Positions 45,185 to 56,690 are shown, numbered from the stretch's first letter. The stretch is 64,000 bases of DNA from Scolanthus callimorphus (GCA_033964015.1 CM066917.1:28595951-28659950), one strand, 5' to 3'. The notes: a model not told the origin generated them from the sequence alone. Made by a program: numbers and translations.

Positions 45185-45825
45185 CGACCCCGCACGATCA
45201 CCAGCTATCCGCACCATCACCAGCTATCCGCACCATCACCAGCTATCCACACTATCATCACCTATCCACACCATCACCAGCTATCCATTTTATCACGAGC
45301 TATCCACACCAACAGTTATCCACGCTATTACCAGCTATCATCACCTATCCACACTATCAACAGCTATCCAAGCCATAGTCACCTATCAACATGCACTATC
45401 ATCACTATCATGGATAGGTGACGATAGTGGATAGCTGATGATGGTGTGGATAGTTGGTGATAGTGTGGATAGGTGATGATGGTGTGGATAGGTGATGACA
45501 GTATGGATAGGTGATGATGGTGTGGATAGGTGATGATAGTATGGATAGCGGATGATGGTGTGGATAGGTGATGATAGTGTGGATAGCTGTTGATATTGTG
45601 GATAGGTGATGATAGTGTGGATAGCTGGTGATGGTGCGGAAAGGTGACGATGATAGTGTGGATTGGTGACGATGGTGTGGATAGGTGATGATGGTGTGGA
45701 TAGCAGATGATGGTGTGTATAGCGGATGATGGTGTGGATAGCCGTTGATGGTGTGGATAGCTGTTGATGGTGTGGATAGGTGATGATGGTGTGTGGATAG
45801 CTGTTCATTGCGTCAATAGGTGATG
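45185..45825. repeat. Inverted 19-bp minisatellite
   Basis: Left arm (about 45185-45400) repeats CTATCCACACCATCACCAG; right arm (about 45410-45825) repeats the complement, GATGGTGTGGATAGGTGAT, with more copies (about 11 against 21). The whole can fold as a long hairpin. Frames across it are artefacts of the repeat. Confidence 0.9.
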
Positions 45826-45833
45826 ATAACAGG

Positions 45834-45985
45834 TCAAAACAACCTAGAATTGCATTTGTCTAACACTTAAAAGGTTTTTCTATCAACCTGGAGGATTATT
45901 TTGATTATTACGGGCAAATATGTGCTGTGTTTTTACGGTTACAATTTTCACTTATTTTAGCGTGCGAGAACTCCTTTTAATGATG
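45834..45985. repeat. Dispersed repeat, copy B
   Basis: Matches 6525-6660 in the same orientation; sits beside the right arm of the inverted minisatellite. Confidence 0.75.
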
Positions 45986-48166
45986 ATGCATATGATGATG
46001 GTGTGGATAGGTAGGTGTGAAGATGTATGTAGATGTTGTACTAACCGATACTAACATGATACACTAACATGATGCATACTTGAAGTACCAACCGCTAAAT
46101 TTCAAGATGGCGGCCAAAATCGCTGAACTTTAATACTTGAACATCGATGAGCATTCACGCTTGAAATAAACAAAGGTGCGTACATGGAAATGATCACGGA
46201 CACTTTTCAGGGGTACTCCATTTTAGGTACTCCAAAGGGTACTCCATGGAGTAGTACTCCATGTTTTGTCCTCTCCCCTTTTGAAGTGGAAGCGTTTAGG
46301 AGTTACGGCGCATTTTACATTTGGGCTTCAAAACCACAGGGTACCCGCGTCGAAAATGGCGAAAAACACAAATAAAATCCCCTGCGTTACATCAAAAACA
46401 CTCGATATCGCACCTTTTGCCTAATAACAACCTAAATCCGCTATTTTGCTAGAAAAACTCATAAAAGTAGGAAATTCGTTCAATAAAAAGCACAGGGTAC
46501 CCACGTCTCATAATTTTGAAAACAGTCAGAAAAAGTCTGGCCCTACACGATTTTCACACGTTTCCTCTCCCAGATATGTACAAAATAGTGTTTTATCAGT
46601 AGTAAACGAATATGTGTGCTTTGCGGCATGTTTTGCCATCCATGTTTGTTCTTGTTAACTGATGTATCAGAGCATTTTCGGGCTCTGGGATCGCCGCGCT
46701 TTCCACGACAGACAAGGCGGTGTTGCTTCGCCTTTTTGTCGTCTTCTCGCGTGTAATCGCTAGATTTGAATTTGAGCATTATGTGTGTGGATAGCTTCAC
46801 GTTAGTGTCTTAGCCAGGGCCCTCCCAGAGGTAAGTGGTAGCGGTGATAGCTTTCAAAGAAATATAATTACCATGCCCTGTTCACGAAATGTGAAATACA
46901 ACAGTTTGGCATTATGCTTTGTACCCTGCCAGCAGTGGTATCCTCCTATCTTCGCTTGCCGCCGGGGCCGAAGAAAGGAGGAAACCACTGCTCGCAGAGT
47001 AATATGCTTTTGGCATTTGTTTTAATTCTATGCCGTAGTACGGAAAATAATCCTTTCTGCCGAGTATCCTCAGGCTCTTCAATTTGCTGGGATTGATATT
47101 AGAATTGTGACTTATAGATTGTAGTATGAAAGTAATGAGCTATCTGCTTACCAGTGCTAGTGCGCACTTGCGTGTCTTTTTTTAAAATAATGCAGCTCGT
47201 GCACCATAAAGTAAAACGTAGTTGCGCTAAAATTTGCTATGGCGTGCGTCGCTGACGGGAAATTCGCGCCTTTTTTGGAGATTTTAACGTGGTTATGCTG
47301 CTTTACTTTTGGATTGCTTAGCGTGTTAAGTTCTCATCCGAGTCATTAATATGTTTTGCTGGTCCCTTATATACAGAGTGAAGTGTATGTAAGTAGGTAA
47401 GTAGTAGTTTCGCGCCTCGTAAAATCCAAAAGCACTTCGTTACGAATTCCCTCGGATGGCTGATGGCTACAAGCTCTATATTTCTACGGCGATTCCAAAA
47501 GTGCACTAGTCGAAACGTGAGGGCTATGAGCCATAGCTTAGTATTTCATGACATTTTGCAGACATAGTAACAAGAAGTACAGTACAAGTAGTGTTTTCGC
47601 ATAATGTAAAACTCTATTTTTCCTTTACAGCAACCACAAAACAGTTATTGGGAAAACAACGGATTTCCTCATATTTCCGCTAGACATGGTCATCATTTCA
47701 AGACATTTCTACGACAAAATATTGAGCTAACCATTTGTTGTTGTTTTTCCTCCAAGCTATAAAATTCGCATTTCGAATTCTTAAAACCGCGCGACGCGGG
47801 TATCCTGTGGAATACACTGTTGCCCAAATCACCTATTTGAATGCCTTTATGCACATGTTTTCAACGTTTTGAATGGAATACAAGCATTTTATTTGTATTT
47901 TTCGCTATCCTCGACGCGGGTACCCTGTGGTTTTGAAGCCCAAATGTAAAATGCACCATAACTCCTGAACGCTTCCACTTCAAAAGTGCGAACAACCGGT
48001 TTTGGACTACCCTCGACCTAAGCTTTCGACTGATATATGTCAGCAAAAATCCCCGAGAGGGGGAGGGTTTCGACTCCTGGCCCACGGACCACTAGTAGTA
48101 GCATGAAGTGTGGTCTGGTATACGCGGTACTGCTAAAATGAGTGCATTGAATGTATTTAAAATTGA

Positions 48167-48172
48167 TTTATT
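48167..48172 (-). other. Possible poly(A) signal, VHL-like gene B
   Basis: AATAAA on minus, about 870 nt past the gene B stop, in the block conserved with 37181-37186. Confidence 0.35.
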
Positions 48173-48370
48173 AAGTTTTACAACCTTGGCTGTGATTACA
48201 AATACAATGCTGCGCTTTATCACGGTTTTTACTTTTAAATTGCTTGTAAATGGAAGGAAATATAATTAATAAATTTTCACATCAAATCAACCAAACCTCT
48301 TTTCAGGCCGGGTTTCATTCAATTCCATTTCTAAAAGTTTTTAAAAAGTTGTGTCGTTGTTTTACAACAG

Positions 48371-48606
48371 CATACCTGCCAACTCTCCCGGTTTACGCGG
48401 GAGACTCCCGGTTTTGAGTCAAATCTCCCGGTCTCCCGGTTTTCACCGTAAATCTCCCGGGAAATCAACTCGCTCTGTCAATTTCTACCTAAAGATTTTA
48501 AGCGAGCAACGCTTTTTTTTTTTTGGGGGGGGGGGGGATGAGACGAGGTTATGACAACACTTTCCCCTATCTCCCGGTTTTCACTTGTCCAAGGTTGGCA
48601 GGTATG
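48371..48606. mobile_element. 236-bp MITE with TSD and paralogous empty site
   Basis: Ends CATACCTGCCAAC / GTTGGCAGGTATG, with CTCCCGGTTTT repeats inside. Flanked by CAACAG at 48365-48370 and 48607-48612. In unit A the same place (near 37365) reads GTTTTGCAACAGAG with a single CAACAG and no insert. Confidence 0.9.
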
Positions 48607-49040
48607 CAACAGTGAGACGCCTGTTTTTGTCTATTTGCTAATTCAAGTACAAATCGAAGTATTTTTAACTGCGAGTCTTCATACATACGCAAAGTGAGAG
48701 GATCAAGGAACAACGAAATATCTCGTATTGCTATTGTAGCTGGGATTCTAGTTGCTTCTGACCCTTCCACGGGCTGGGGTGCGTAATTAACATACAATTT
48801 ATCTAACAAGTCCTATTCGCTGCACTCTCAGTTCTAAAAGTCAGACTCTAGTGTAACTTCAAGTCTGTTACATTGCTACATGATAATTGCCATTACGATT
48901 CACATCGGCGGATTTAAAGGGGACGTCCCTTTCCCTTTCTCGTATTTGCTAGTGTAAAATTTCAATTTCTGCTCACTTAATTTCAATGTCCCTCCCCCTT
49001 CTGAACTTTCTGTCAGATTTCTGGATCCACTCCTGGTTCA

Positions 49041-52000
49041 CTAGTCATAGTCACTACTACTGCTGCTACTACTGTCTTCCCAGTCATATTCTGAAGAGTA
49101 AAGAAAACAAGTCAATTTGATTCCGTGATAACCGTAATCAATCATAATCACAGAAATCGCAACACTAAAATATAGAGAGGAGATTACACGATGGCGCGAA
49201 TATATGAGTTTTATTTTCGAGTGTCAGGAACAATATTTTCCCGGGGGGGGGGGGGGGGGGACTCTAAGGTTAAAATGCTAGGGGTGACCGTCGGGAAACT
49301 CGAATTTTGACCCTAAAAAATACCTGGTCGGAAAAAATTTCCACCCTAAAAAATGCCCCTCTGTCTGAAAATACCCTAAAAAATACCAACAATTTTGACA
49401 GATTAAATTTTATTCTGGCCGTTTATTTAATATACATCAAATGTATCCTCTCGACTTTCAAAAACACTACCTTATTTGCGTGAGAACCCCCTAAAAAATA
49501 CCTATTTTTCTTACTATACCGTTTTTTATTTTCGAACCCCTAAAAAATACCAGATCGCCGATTTCAACCCCTAAAAATACGACGGTCACCCTAGCATTCG
49601 AATATAGGGAGTCCCCCCCCCGGGAATATTTTAGTGAGGACGTATGAAAACGCAATTCGAGGCCTTATGTTGGTTAGCAATGGCATAGATATAAAAGATG
49701 TCATACTGCAACGGGGATCAAATTTCCGTGATAAGAAGGGCCACAGTAGTGGCGCATCCAGGGGGTGTCTCGCCGTGCTTGACCCCCCCCCCCCCCCCCC
49801 TGGCCTGTTGCTTTCATACTGTAAGACCCGGGTGTAATACTAGTCAAGAAAAACATACCCTCGGAAATAATAACTGTCTCTTCCTTCATTTTGCTTCTTT
49901 TTGGATAGTAAAACCAGCCATAATTCAAAGCCATAAAGTCATCTTCGTCTTTCGGGTTAGTGCACACCCAGCAATGGCCTTCATAGGTGTCGATCCTGTA
50001 ACAGCGATCATTTTTCAGATGCTTGACGGTCTGCCTGTGGCCCTGCGGGGTGATCCACTCCAAGCGAACGGCACGTCCCGATCGATTCACGAACTTCACT
50101 CGGACATGGACATTCGCGTCTGCTCTGGACCGCAGTTTGTTTACATCGTCTGAAAGGGAAACAATTTAAGTAAAATTCTGGAGGCAAAGATCGTTGACAT
50201 GTATAAGGTAACTTTGTTGATTGTGCCCTACTTGTTGTCTGCTGTCGTCCACTACCCAGGGACCGTTGGTGCCTAATAAAATCAGATAAATTCTAGTCGC
50301 CAAATAGTGAAGTTTGGTGCCCATTTTTTTTTCTCCCGAGTTAATGCCGTTGACAACTATTAATTCTAATAAGGGCATTTTTAAAAACCTACAAACTGGA
50401 AAATAAGTTGCCACCGTGAAATTGTGCTGAACATATAATAAAAGTGAAAGTATACAAACAAAGATCGTTGGCAAGTATTTGGTCATCGATGGTAATTTGA
50501 ATGGTTGTGACCTACTAGGCTGATGTCGTCCACTATCGTGAAATTTCGCTTGGAATAATAAAAGTGAAAGAAAGAATGCGAACAAAGTTCGCTGACATTC
50601 TCCATTATTTTCGCGGGACTAAAATTTCGCGAAAATTTTCTCGGCACATTTCGCGAGTCTTTAATTTCGCGATCGCGAAGAAAAATTGTATTAGCAGGAA
50701 CTTCATTTCGCGAAGTTGACGATGAAGTTACTATTTTTTTTCTTGTTACAATAATTGTACGTTAATCAACAAATGAAACAAAACCAATATGCTGTCATTG
50801 GCAAATATGCTAATATGAGAATGGCAATTCAAAGGCTATCTGTCACGTCAAGAAAGAACTACCAGCCCTAAAGGAAAGTACAGTCAGAACTTGAAAACAC
50901 AAATACATGACTTTTCTATGTCCATTGAATTTCGCGAGATCAACGTTAGACGTTATTTTTCACGGATCATTAAGTTGGCGATTTTTTAAAATCGCGGAAA
51001 TTCGCGAATTTTTACATTTTTAAAAGAATTATATGGTTGTGACCTACTTGGTTGCTGTCTGATGTCCACTGTGGCGAAATTACTGCCACCCTTGTCAGGC
51101 GTGGCAATGTACACATAGTTGCTTTCTGTACCACTCCCTATCATCATGTCCTCATCACCCTTCTTGTTGACTGCTGCGAAGGGTGTTGTTTCATACGTCT
51201 CTATCACCTCAGACTTGCCATTCTTGATCTTCTGCACCTTCTTTTCCTTTCCCTGTGCAAAAAATGTTCTTTGTTTAAACTTAAATTTCTGGGGGCTTCT
51301 TCCAGGTTAGAGTGATAGGGATGCCGGTTGGAAAAAACAAACACCCTTAAAAAATAACAAGATGCGATAAAGTTACCTCATTGTCAGCTGGACCAAAAAA
51401 TACCAAAGCTGCTTTGAGACTATAAAAGGATCAAAACTGCTTTTTCACTACTTTTTCATCAGAGCTGATATAACTAAGAGTCTCAACACGACAAATGAAT
51501 CTTATGGTGGTCATAGCTTATGTAATAGCCCTAAATATTATGAAACTACACAGCATACCTTTTTATTGAAATAGTAGAGGATAACCTTCTTGCCTGATCG
51601 GTTGACAAACTTGACCTTCATCTCATGCTTCTCCTCATAAGTACACACCTCTTTGAATTTAGGATTTTCATAACAGTTAATCACTCCTCACACTTTAAAT
51701 TTCTATTTAATTTTTGGGGGAGGGAATTTGGAATTTTTGGGGTGTAAAATATGGAACTCAAGTATTTTAGGGGTGCATAGTAATTATGCGTTGGAAGATC
51801 CCCTCCCCCTTCCCCTTCTTGCTCAGGTGCGGATCCAGACCTATTTACACCGACGACCGGTTAGCGCAGTGGTAGAGCGCCGGGCTTATGTGCGGGGGGT
51901 TGGGAGTTCAAACCCTGGCCGGACCAACACTCAGGGTCTTTCTTAATAAATGAGGAGAAGGTGCTGCCTTTGCTTTACTATCTGCAAATGGTTAGACCTT

Positions 52001-54544
52001 CGCGTCTTCTTGGATAAGGACGTTAAAGCGTAGCTCTCGCATACACTACACTAACCGGAACCAGAGGGACGTTAAAGAACCACGAGGACCATCGGAAGTT
52101 GCCCAACCTCTGTGTCACAGAACTCACAATGCTAAACACACACTCATGTTTATAAAAGCTGGTTTCTTTAGGATGAGTTATCCATTAATGTAAAAGCGCT
52201 TTGAGCTGCGAGGATAAGCGCTATATAAGCACGGTTACTTTACTTTACTTTTTACACCTGCTTACAGAAACAGGTCAAATTTTTGATATGTTTTTAAATT
52301 ATTATTATTATGTTCATCTTTACTTAAAATTACTGCGAAATTCCACGCAAAAAAAAACGACCGTAAATAGGTCAGATTTTTTTCTGGATCCGTGCCTGTT
52401 GCTCATATTTATGCTCAAGCATCCCCTTGGCATAAAATAAAATAATACATACCATAGTCTTCATGGTCACTGTCACTTTCATTCCCACACTGCAATGTGA
52501 AAAATATATATATTTAAGAATCTAACATTTGAGGATTCAAAATGCACAATGAAAGAATGACATGTAAAAATCATGGCAGTTGGTATAAGGGCACTAAGAA
52601 GGCCTTCACAGAGTATTCAACGCATGCTGGTAGGCTACAGTACCTTTCCAGCACCTGGCCCAGGAGGGGCGTAGCCACCAGGGTATCCCCTGGGGGTGGA
52701 TAGTACCCCCAGGCTGTCCAGGGGGAGGATAATGACTAGCTCCTGGTGGGGCCTTAAAAAAAGAACAAACATAAATGATTTGGATACTGTATATCCATGT
52801 GAAAAAGAAACAGCTGATGCACAAAAAATGTGGCTTGCACTCTTTCTACTTACTGGATAATGTCCTGGTGGGGGTCCTCCAGGGTATCCTGAAGGAGGCG
52901 GTGGGCCTTGGTACCCCCCACCCCCTTGGGGTGGGGCAGGGTAACCTGTCAAGGGGTGATTTGGAGGTGGGATCCCACCAGGGGCTGGTGCATACTGGAA
53001 AACGAAAATCAAAATTACACATGTTCACATGGCAATAATTTCTATCAATACATTAATGGCAATCAGTGTCCATTTTTCAAAATGCCCAATAACTTGCTAG
53101 CCTGATAAACTGCCAATACCACTTGGAATAGATTTTGGGTGTACTTGCTTTAAGTCTCTAGAGTCCAGAACTTTTTCATTAGGGTTCCAGGACCCGGTGA
53201 GAGCTCTAAGATTACAGAACACCTTGGGGGACTTTTTCATAAAAATGGAATAATTTCATGAAAAATAATCCTACCTAAACTCTGGTGTCCAGAGGCATAG
53301 CAAGGATTTGTAATAGGAGGAGACCAAATGGGCCTTCGTAAGACATTTTATTGAATATTTAAAATTTTGTCCCATACTTGTACTTAAGCAATAAAAGTAC
53401 TTTCCGCGTGCTCTCTGCTTTCTTACAAACATGAGAGGGATGTTGGGAGAACTGATCAAAACTTGGCGAGTGTCTTTCAAGTTTTATCAGTTCGACCAAC
53501 ACTCCCCGAGTGTTTGTAAGAAAGCAGAGAGCACGCAGAAAGTATTTTTATTGCTTTTAGAAAATAACATACACACGCGTGACAGCGTTGTGTGACAATC
53601 GTGTTTCTCAGGTCTCTTACAAACACGCTTTTTAACCAATCAGAATGCACACATTCACAATACAACATAGGTGTTATTTTCTAATGAAAATTTAAAATTT
53701 TGTCCCACACTTGTACTATATTTTTTTGTTTTGAAAATGAGCACTCCTCTTGGCTATGTCCTAAAATGTATCTAACTTCATTTGATTTAAAAAAAAATCC
53801 AGACTGAGATCCCATTCCAGTGTGTCAGTTAATCTATTGAGATTTCCATGCTCACAACAACATGGCCAGTATTGTAGTTTGGAGGCTAATTAGGAGAGAC
53901 ACTAAGCTTGATATTTTCTGGAATTGCCAAAAGAAATGACTGTATGATAACCCCAGGGGGGGGGGGGGTCTCCTCTATTTTTTGGGTGGGGTGCTTTTGT
54001 ACCTTTTAGGGTTTAAAATCAGGCCTCTGGTACCTTTAGCGGTAAAATTCAAGAACATGTAATTTTTTCCAGATAGGTACCTCTTAGGGGTCCGTTCTAG
54101 CGAATCAAGCAACAATGGTATTATCAATATCACACTTGTTGGTAGCCTGAATTTCAGACATATTTTCCATTGTAAAAATATGAGGGAAAGTATGTCTGAA
54201 AATCAGGGTCAAAATCAAACTACCCCCCCCCCCTTTCTGGCACCTTTTAGGGGTAAAATCGAAAGTTTCTGAGGAGCACCCTGCCCTCAAAATAGGAGTG
54301 TCCTTCCCCCTCAGGATGGTAACAAAGCTAACTCATAGTCAGAGATGACTTTAACCTGTGGTGGTGCATATCCCCCTGGTGGTGGGGGTTGGTAGCCTCC
54401 TGGTGGATAGTAACCCCCTTGTTGGCCAGGAGGTGGATACTGCCCAGTGGGAGGTGGCTGGTATTGTCCAGCGGGAGGTGGTTGGTACCCTGGGTAACCT
54501 CCTGGACCAGGAGGCTGACTCCCTGGTGGTGGTGGTTGTTGCAT
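49041..54544 (-). CDS. PGY-rich protein with two VHL beta-domain-like modules, gene B
   Basis: Exons, in transcript order: 54544-54356, 52994-52854, (52752-52644 disrupted), 52489-52453, 51650-51559, 51252-51048, 50149-49859, 49090-49041. Without the disrupted exon: 1005 nt with stop, 334 aa, all phases matching gene A. The N-terminal PGY repeat block is shorter than in A (63 against 95 codons in the first coding exon). Module 1 keeps MKVKFVNRSGKKVILYYF; module 2 keeps CYRIDTYEGHCW, so S111 of the VHL pocket is Thr here while H and W remain. The tail ends SSSDYD. Same reading as gene A: a VHL-type beta-sandwich without the Elongin-binding alpha domain. All core exons are open, so the gene is probably functional if the disrupted exon is skipped. 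First exon at 56691 is non-coding. Confidence 0.8.
49243..49622. mobile_element. TIR element of about 380 bp, TTTTAGGGG family
   Basis: C/G-run ends CCCGGGGGGG...GGACTC and GGGAGTCCCCCCCCCGGGA, with GGGTGACCGTCGG / GACGGTCACCC subterminal. In the last intron of gene B (49091-49858). Confidence 0.78.
50395..50595. repeat. Intronic duplicates of an exon end
   Basis: Two tandem partial copies of the module 1 exon/intron border (ATGGTTGTGACCTACTAGGC, then GTCGTCCACTATCGTGAAATT, then AATAATAAAAGTGAAAG). Gene A has one intronic stretch of this kind (39420-39500). Confidence 0.65.
50604..51020. mobile_element. TTCGCG-rich MITE
   Basis: Ends ATTTTCGCGGGACTAAAATT and AAAATCGCGGAAATTCGCGA, A/T-rich centre. 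In the intron 50150-51047 of gene B. Confidence 0.7.
51745..52415. mobile_element. Inverted-repeat element hosting a SINE
   Basis: GCTCAGGTGCGGATCCAGAC...CTATTTAC on the left and GTAAATAGGTCAG...CTGGATCCGTGCC on the right flank the SINE; the left boundary is approximate. Present in a gene B intron, missing from the shorter gene A intron (40748-41169). Confidence 0.65.
51852..52250 (+). mobile_element. tRNA-derived SINE, 399 bp, with 8-bp TSD
   Basis: The 5' part has RNA polymerase III boxes: A box TTAGCGCAGTGGTAGAGCGC and B box GAGTTCAAACCC. The 3' end has AAAGCGCTTTGAGC, AAGCGCTATATAA and an (ACTTT)n tail. TTTACACC flanks it at 51844-51851 and 52251-52258. This is an inserted retroposon in an intron of gene B, not a working tRNA gene. 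Confidence 0.9.
52644..52752 (-). pseudogene. Frame-disrupted exon of gene B
   Basis: Homologous to 41334-41443. It begins in frame (APPGASHYPPPGQPGG) but has two single-base losses against gene A: one in the run at GGGGGTACTATCC (five G, not six) and one at GGGGATACCC. Length 109 nt; inclusion shifts the frame before both VHL modules, skipping restores it. Confidence 0.75.
53357..53717. mobile_element. Foldback element flanked by 28-bp direct repeats
   Basis: Palindromic core 53386-53558 (AAGCAATAAAAGTACTTTC / ...AGTATTTTTATTGCTTTT; GCTTTCTTACAAACA / TGTTTGTAAGAAAGC). ATTTAAAATTTTGTCCCA-type direct repeats at 53357-53384 and 53690-53717. In the 5' coding intron of gene B (52995-54355). Confidence 0.75.
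53945..54312. mobile_element. TTTTAGGGG-family repeat in gene B
   Basis: GGGGGGGGGGTCTCCTCTATTTTTTGG-type left end and AATAGGAGTGTCCTTCCCCC-like right end, with GGCACCTTTTAGGGGTAAAA inside. Confidence 0.62.
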
Positions 54545-54864
54545 TCTACATGTAAGACAAAATAGTAAACAAAATAATATGCTATTATTTAGCAGGGCTC
54601 AAGGTTTGCTGTGACTATCAATAGAGCAATCTGACTTCAAGCATAGTCATATACCAACAATTGCCTCACTGCGAACTGTCTTTGGGTGACAGTGGAGTGA
54701 TTGGTTTCACATGGATATAGGCAAAATAAGGTAATCAATTCAAGCTAATTATAAGTAATAACGTGGCACCAAAGGAAAATTAGGGACTAAATTTCACTGA
54801 GGCCTGAGGAAGAATTGCTGGGCTTAAAAATAAAATGGTAATTTGGCCAACAAAAGATTTCTTG

Positions 54865-54965
54865 GGTCACTTTTCAACACCCTTCCGTGGATAATCTGTG
54901 GTTCCAGAAAATGTTCATATAAAATATCCCCCCTCCCCCTTACGGAAGGTTGTTGAAAAGTGACC
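54865..54965. mobile_element. 101-bp hairpin MITE
   Basis: Ends GGTCACTTTTCAACACCCTT and GTTGTTGAAAAGTGACC. In the 5'UTR intron of gene B. Confidence 0.82.
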
Positions 54966-55109
54966 TCTCCCACCCCTCTAGAATTTCCGAGCCCTTTGGT
55001 GGTGGTGGTGGTTGGGACCACACAATATAAATTCTTATGTTAGACCACATCATTTATTATAATATATTGTGATCCTTTCCTAGCAGCACCAAGTTTGTGG
55101 ATGTTGTTA

Positions 55110-56029
55110 ATGTATCAGTCAATTCCAGCAGTGACCATCCCCCCCCGGGACACCGTGGGGCATTTGCACACCACTGCCTTCCCTGGGTGGGGAATTTTGA
55201 AAATTTTGCTGGCCCCGGGGTCGGGAATTGTTTTTCCCCAGGGGAGGGGGGTGGGGAATTTTGGTTTTCTCATCTCAAGTGCGTCGGGTTTTGCGAACTA
55301 CAACACCAGTTATAATAACTATCGATTGGCAGTTACAATGTCCCAGTTACAGAAAATAATGCCACATAAAATATAATGCAGAGCATGGCCCGTATACACC
55401 ACGTTTGGGGAAGACACATTTCCACATTTCGCAGTTAACGTCTTCTATAGAGAAGAAACAGATTTCGCAATTTCGTCTCAGTGGAAAAACATAAAATGAA
55501 TTGACACTATAAACAGAGGTCCAATTTCGCAAAAAGTCAAGTAACATAACTGCGAAATAGTTGCTCTGCAAATAGAATAAACGTAAATTTCGCATTGAGA
55601 GATCCGGGGACAATTTGCAGCCCAATGGCTAAACCGCGAAAGGCCTAGGAATGTCTACCGATATTGTACTAATACCTTAGTTTCACTTCTTATTTATATT
55701 TGTCTCACTTTCAGTGAAATGAGAACTCGTTCAAAGACGAGAAAACATATATTTAAAAACGAATTATAAATGCCCGGAGAGCATACATGGAGCTGAAGTT
55801 TTTGTTGTGAAGCTTTGTCACGCAGAGTCGATGGAATTACCGTCTTTTTCTCGTCCCGGGGATGGGGCATTTTTCCGCTTTTTGTGTTCCCCGCCGTGGG
55901 GTATTTTGCATTTTTGCTAGCCCGGGGGCGGGGAATTTTCAGTTTTATTTTTAGAAATGACCAAAATCCTGGGGGTTGCCCGGGGGGGGGGGGGGGGGGC
56001 ATGGTCACCGCTGGAATTGACTGATACAT
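55110..56029. mobile_element. 920-bp TIR element
   Basis: Ends ATGTATCAGTCAATTCCAGC and GCTGGAATTGACTGATACAT, each next to a C/G run and GGGGAATTTT repeats. No transposase frame. In the 5'UTR intron of gene B (54545-56690). Confidence 0.85.
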
Positions 56030-56690
56030 AAAAGTCATGCCACTGGTTGCTTTTGAGCAACATTTTAAAAATTCCCATTGAAAAAGCAAGCAATTAGCAT
56101 TATTACTGATTAATATAAAGAAAGCCAGCCATAGACACACAACTAGAGACGATTTCATCCATTTATAATATGTGGTCACAAAACAAACACTGGATCCATA
56201 TAGCAGATGAAAAGTCTTATTCCGAGTATAAATGATGTGTCAGCCTCCTTCCTTTTGCTTTCAAGCATTTATTAGGAAATTCATTTGAGAAATGAGTCAT
56301 TAACTTCGATCTCCCAAAAGTTTAAAAGAAGCTTAATCACATGAGACTGAAGAAGCCACTTACAAAGAACTATGCAAAACAGGAAATAAAACACGATTCT
56401 TAATAAAACATTTGAGAACATGGAATACACTTTTGCATACACGTTCACAAAATATTGCATAAAATTGACATTTCTATTCAGCACCTCGATGTTATAGTGC
56501 AAACAGTAGTGGAAATAAGTAGGAGTTGGATCGAGTTAAAAAATGATCACATGCAAAGTTTGTAGGTGAATCATCAACAAAGGCCGCCTTCTTGTTCATT
56601 CGGGATTCTTCGATCGATCAGATCGATGATGCCTTAAATTGTTCCAATCCTTGTACAATTTACTCAAACATTTTATTTCTTCTCTCTTAC

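Larger units (their letters stand above)
44789..48089. mobile_element. 3.3-kb foldback element between the VHL-like genes
   Basis: Terminal inverted arms GTCCGTGGGCCAGGAGTCG (44789, +) and its complement ending 48089, continuing for about 115-130 bp through CGAGGGTAGTCCAAAACCGG. A second inverted pair lies inside: 44907-45150 with 46080-46280 (GGGGAGAGGACAAAACATG; CATCGATGAGCATTCACGC). A third is 46279-46352 with 47910-47985 (TTTGGGCTTCAAAACCACAG). No target-site duplication and no transposase found. Region 46380-47880 is otherwise A/T-rich with no recognisable gene. Confidence 0.75.

Noticed and set aside
45158..45808. His/Tyr/Pro-rich proteins on both strands
   Set aside because: Frames arise from the inverted 19-bp minisatellite; no start context, splice signals or homology.
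51852..51925. tRNA gene
   Set aside because: A and B boxes are present, but the segment is continuous with a SINE body and tail between exact target-site duplications.
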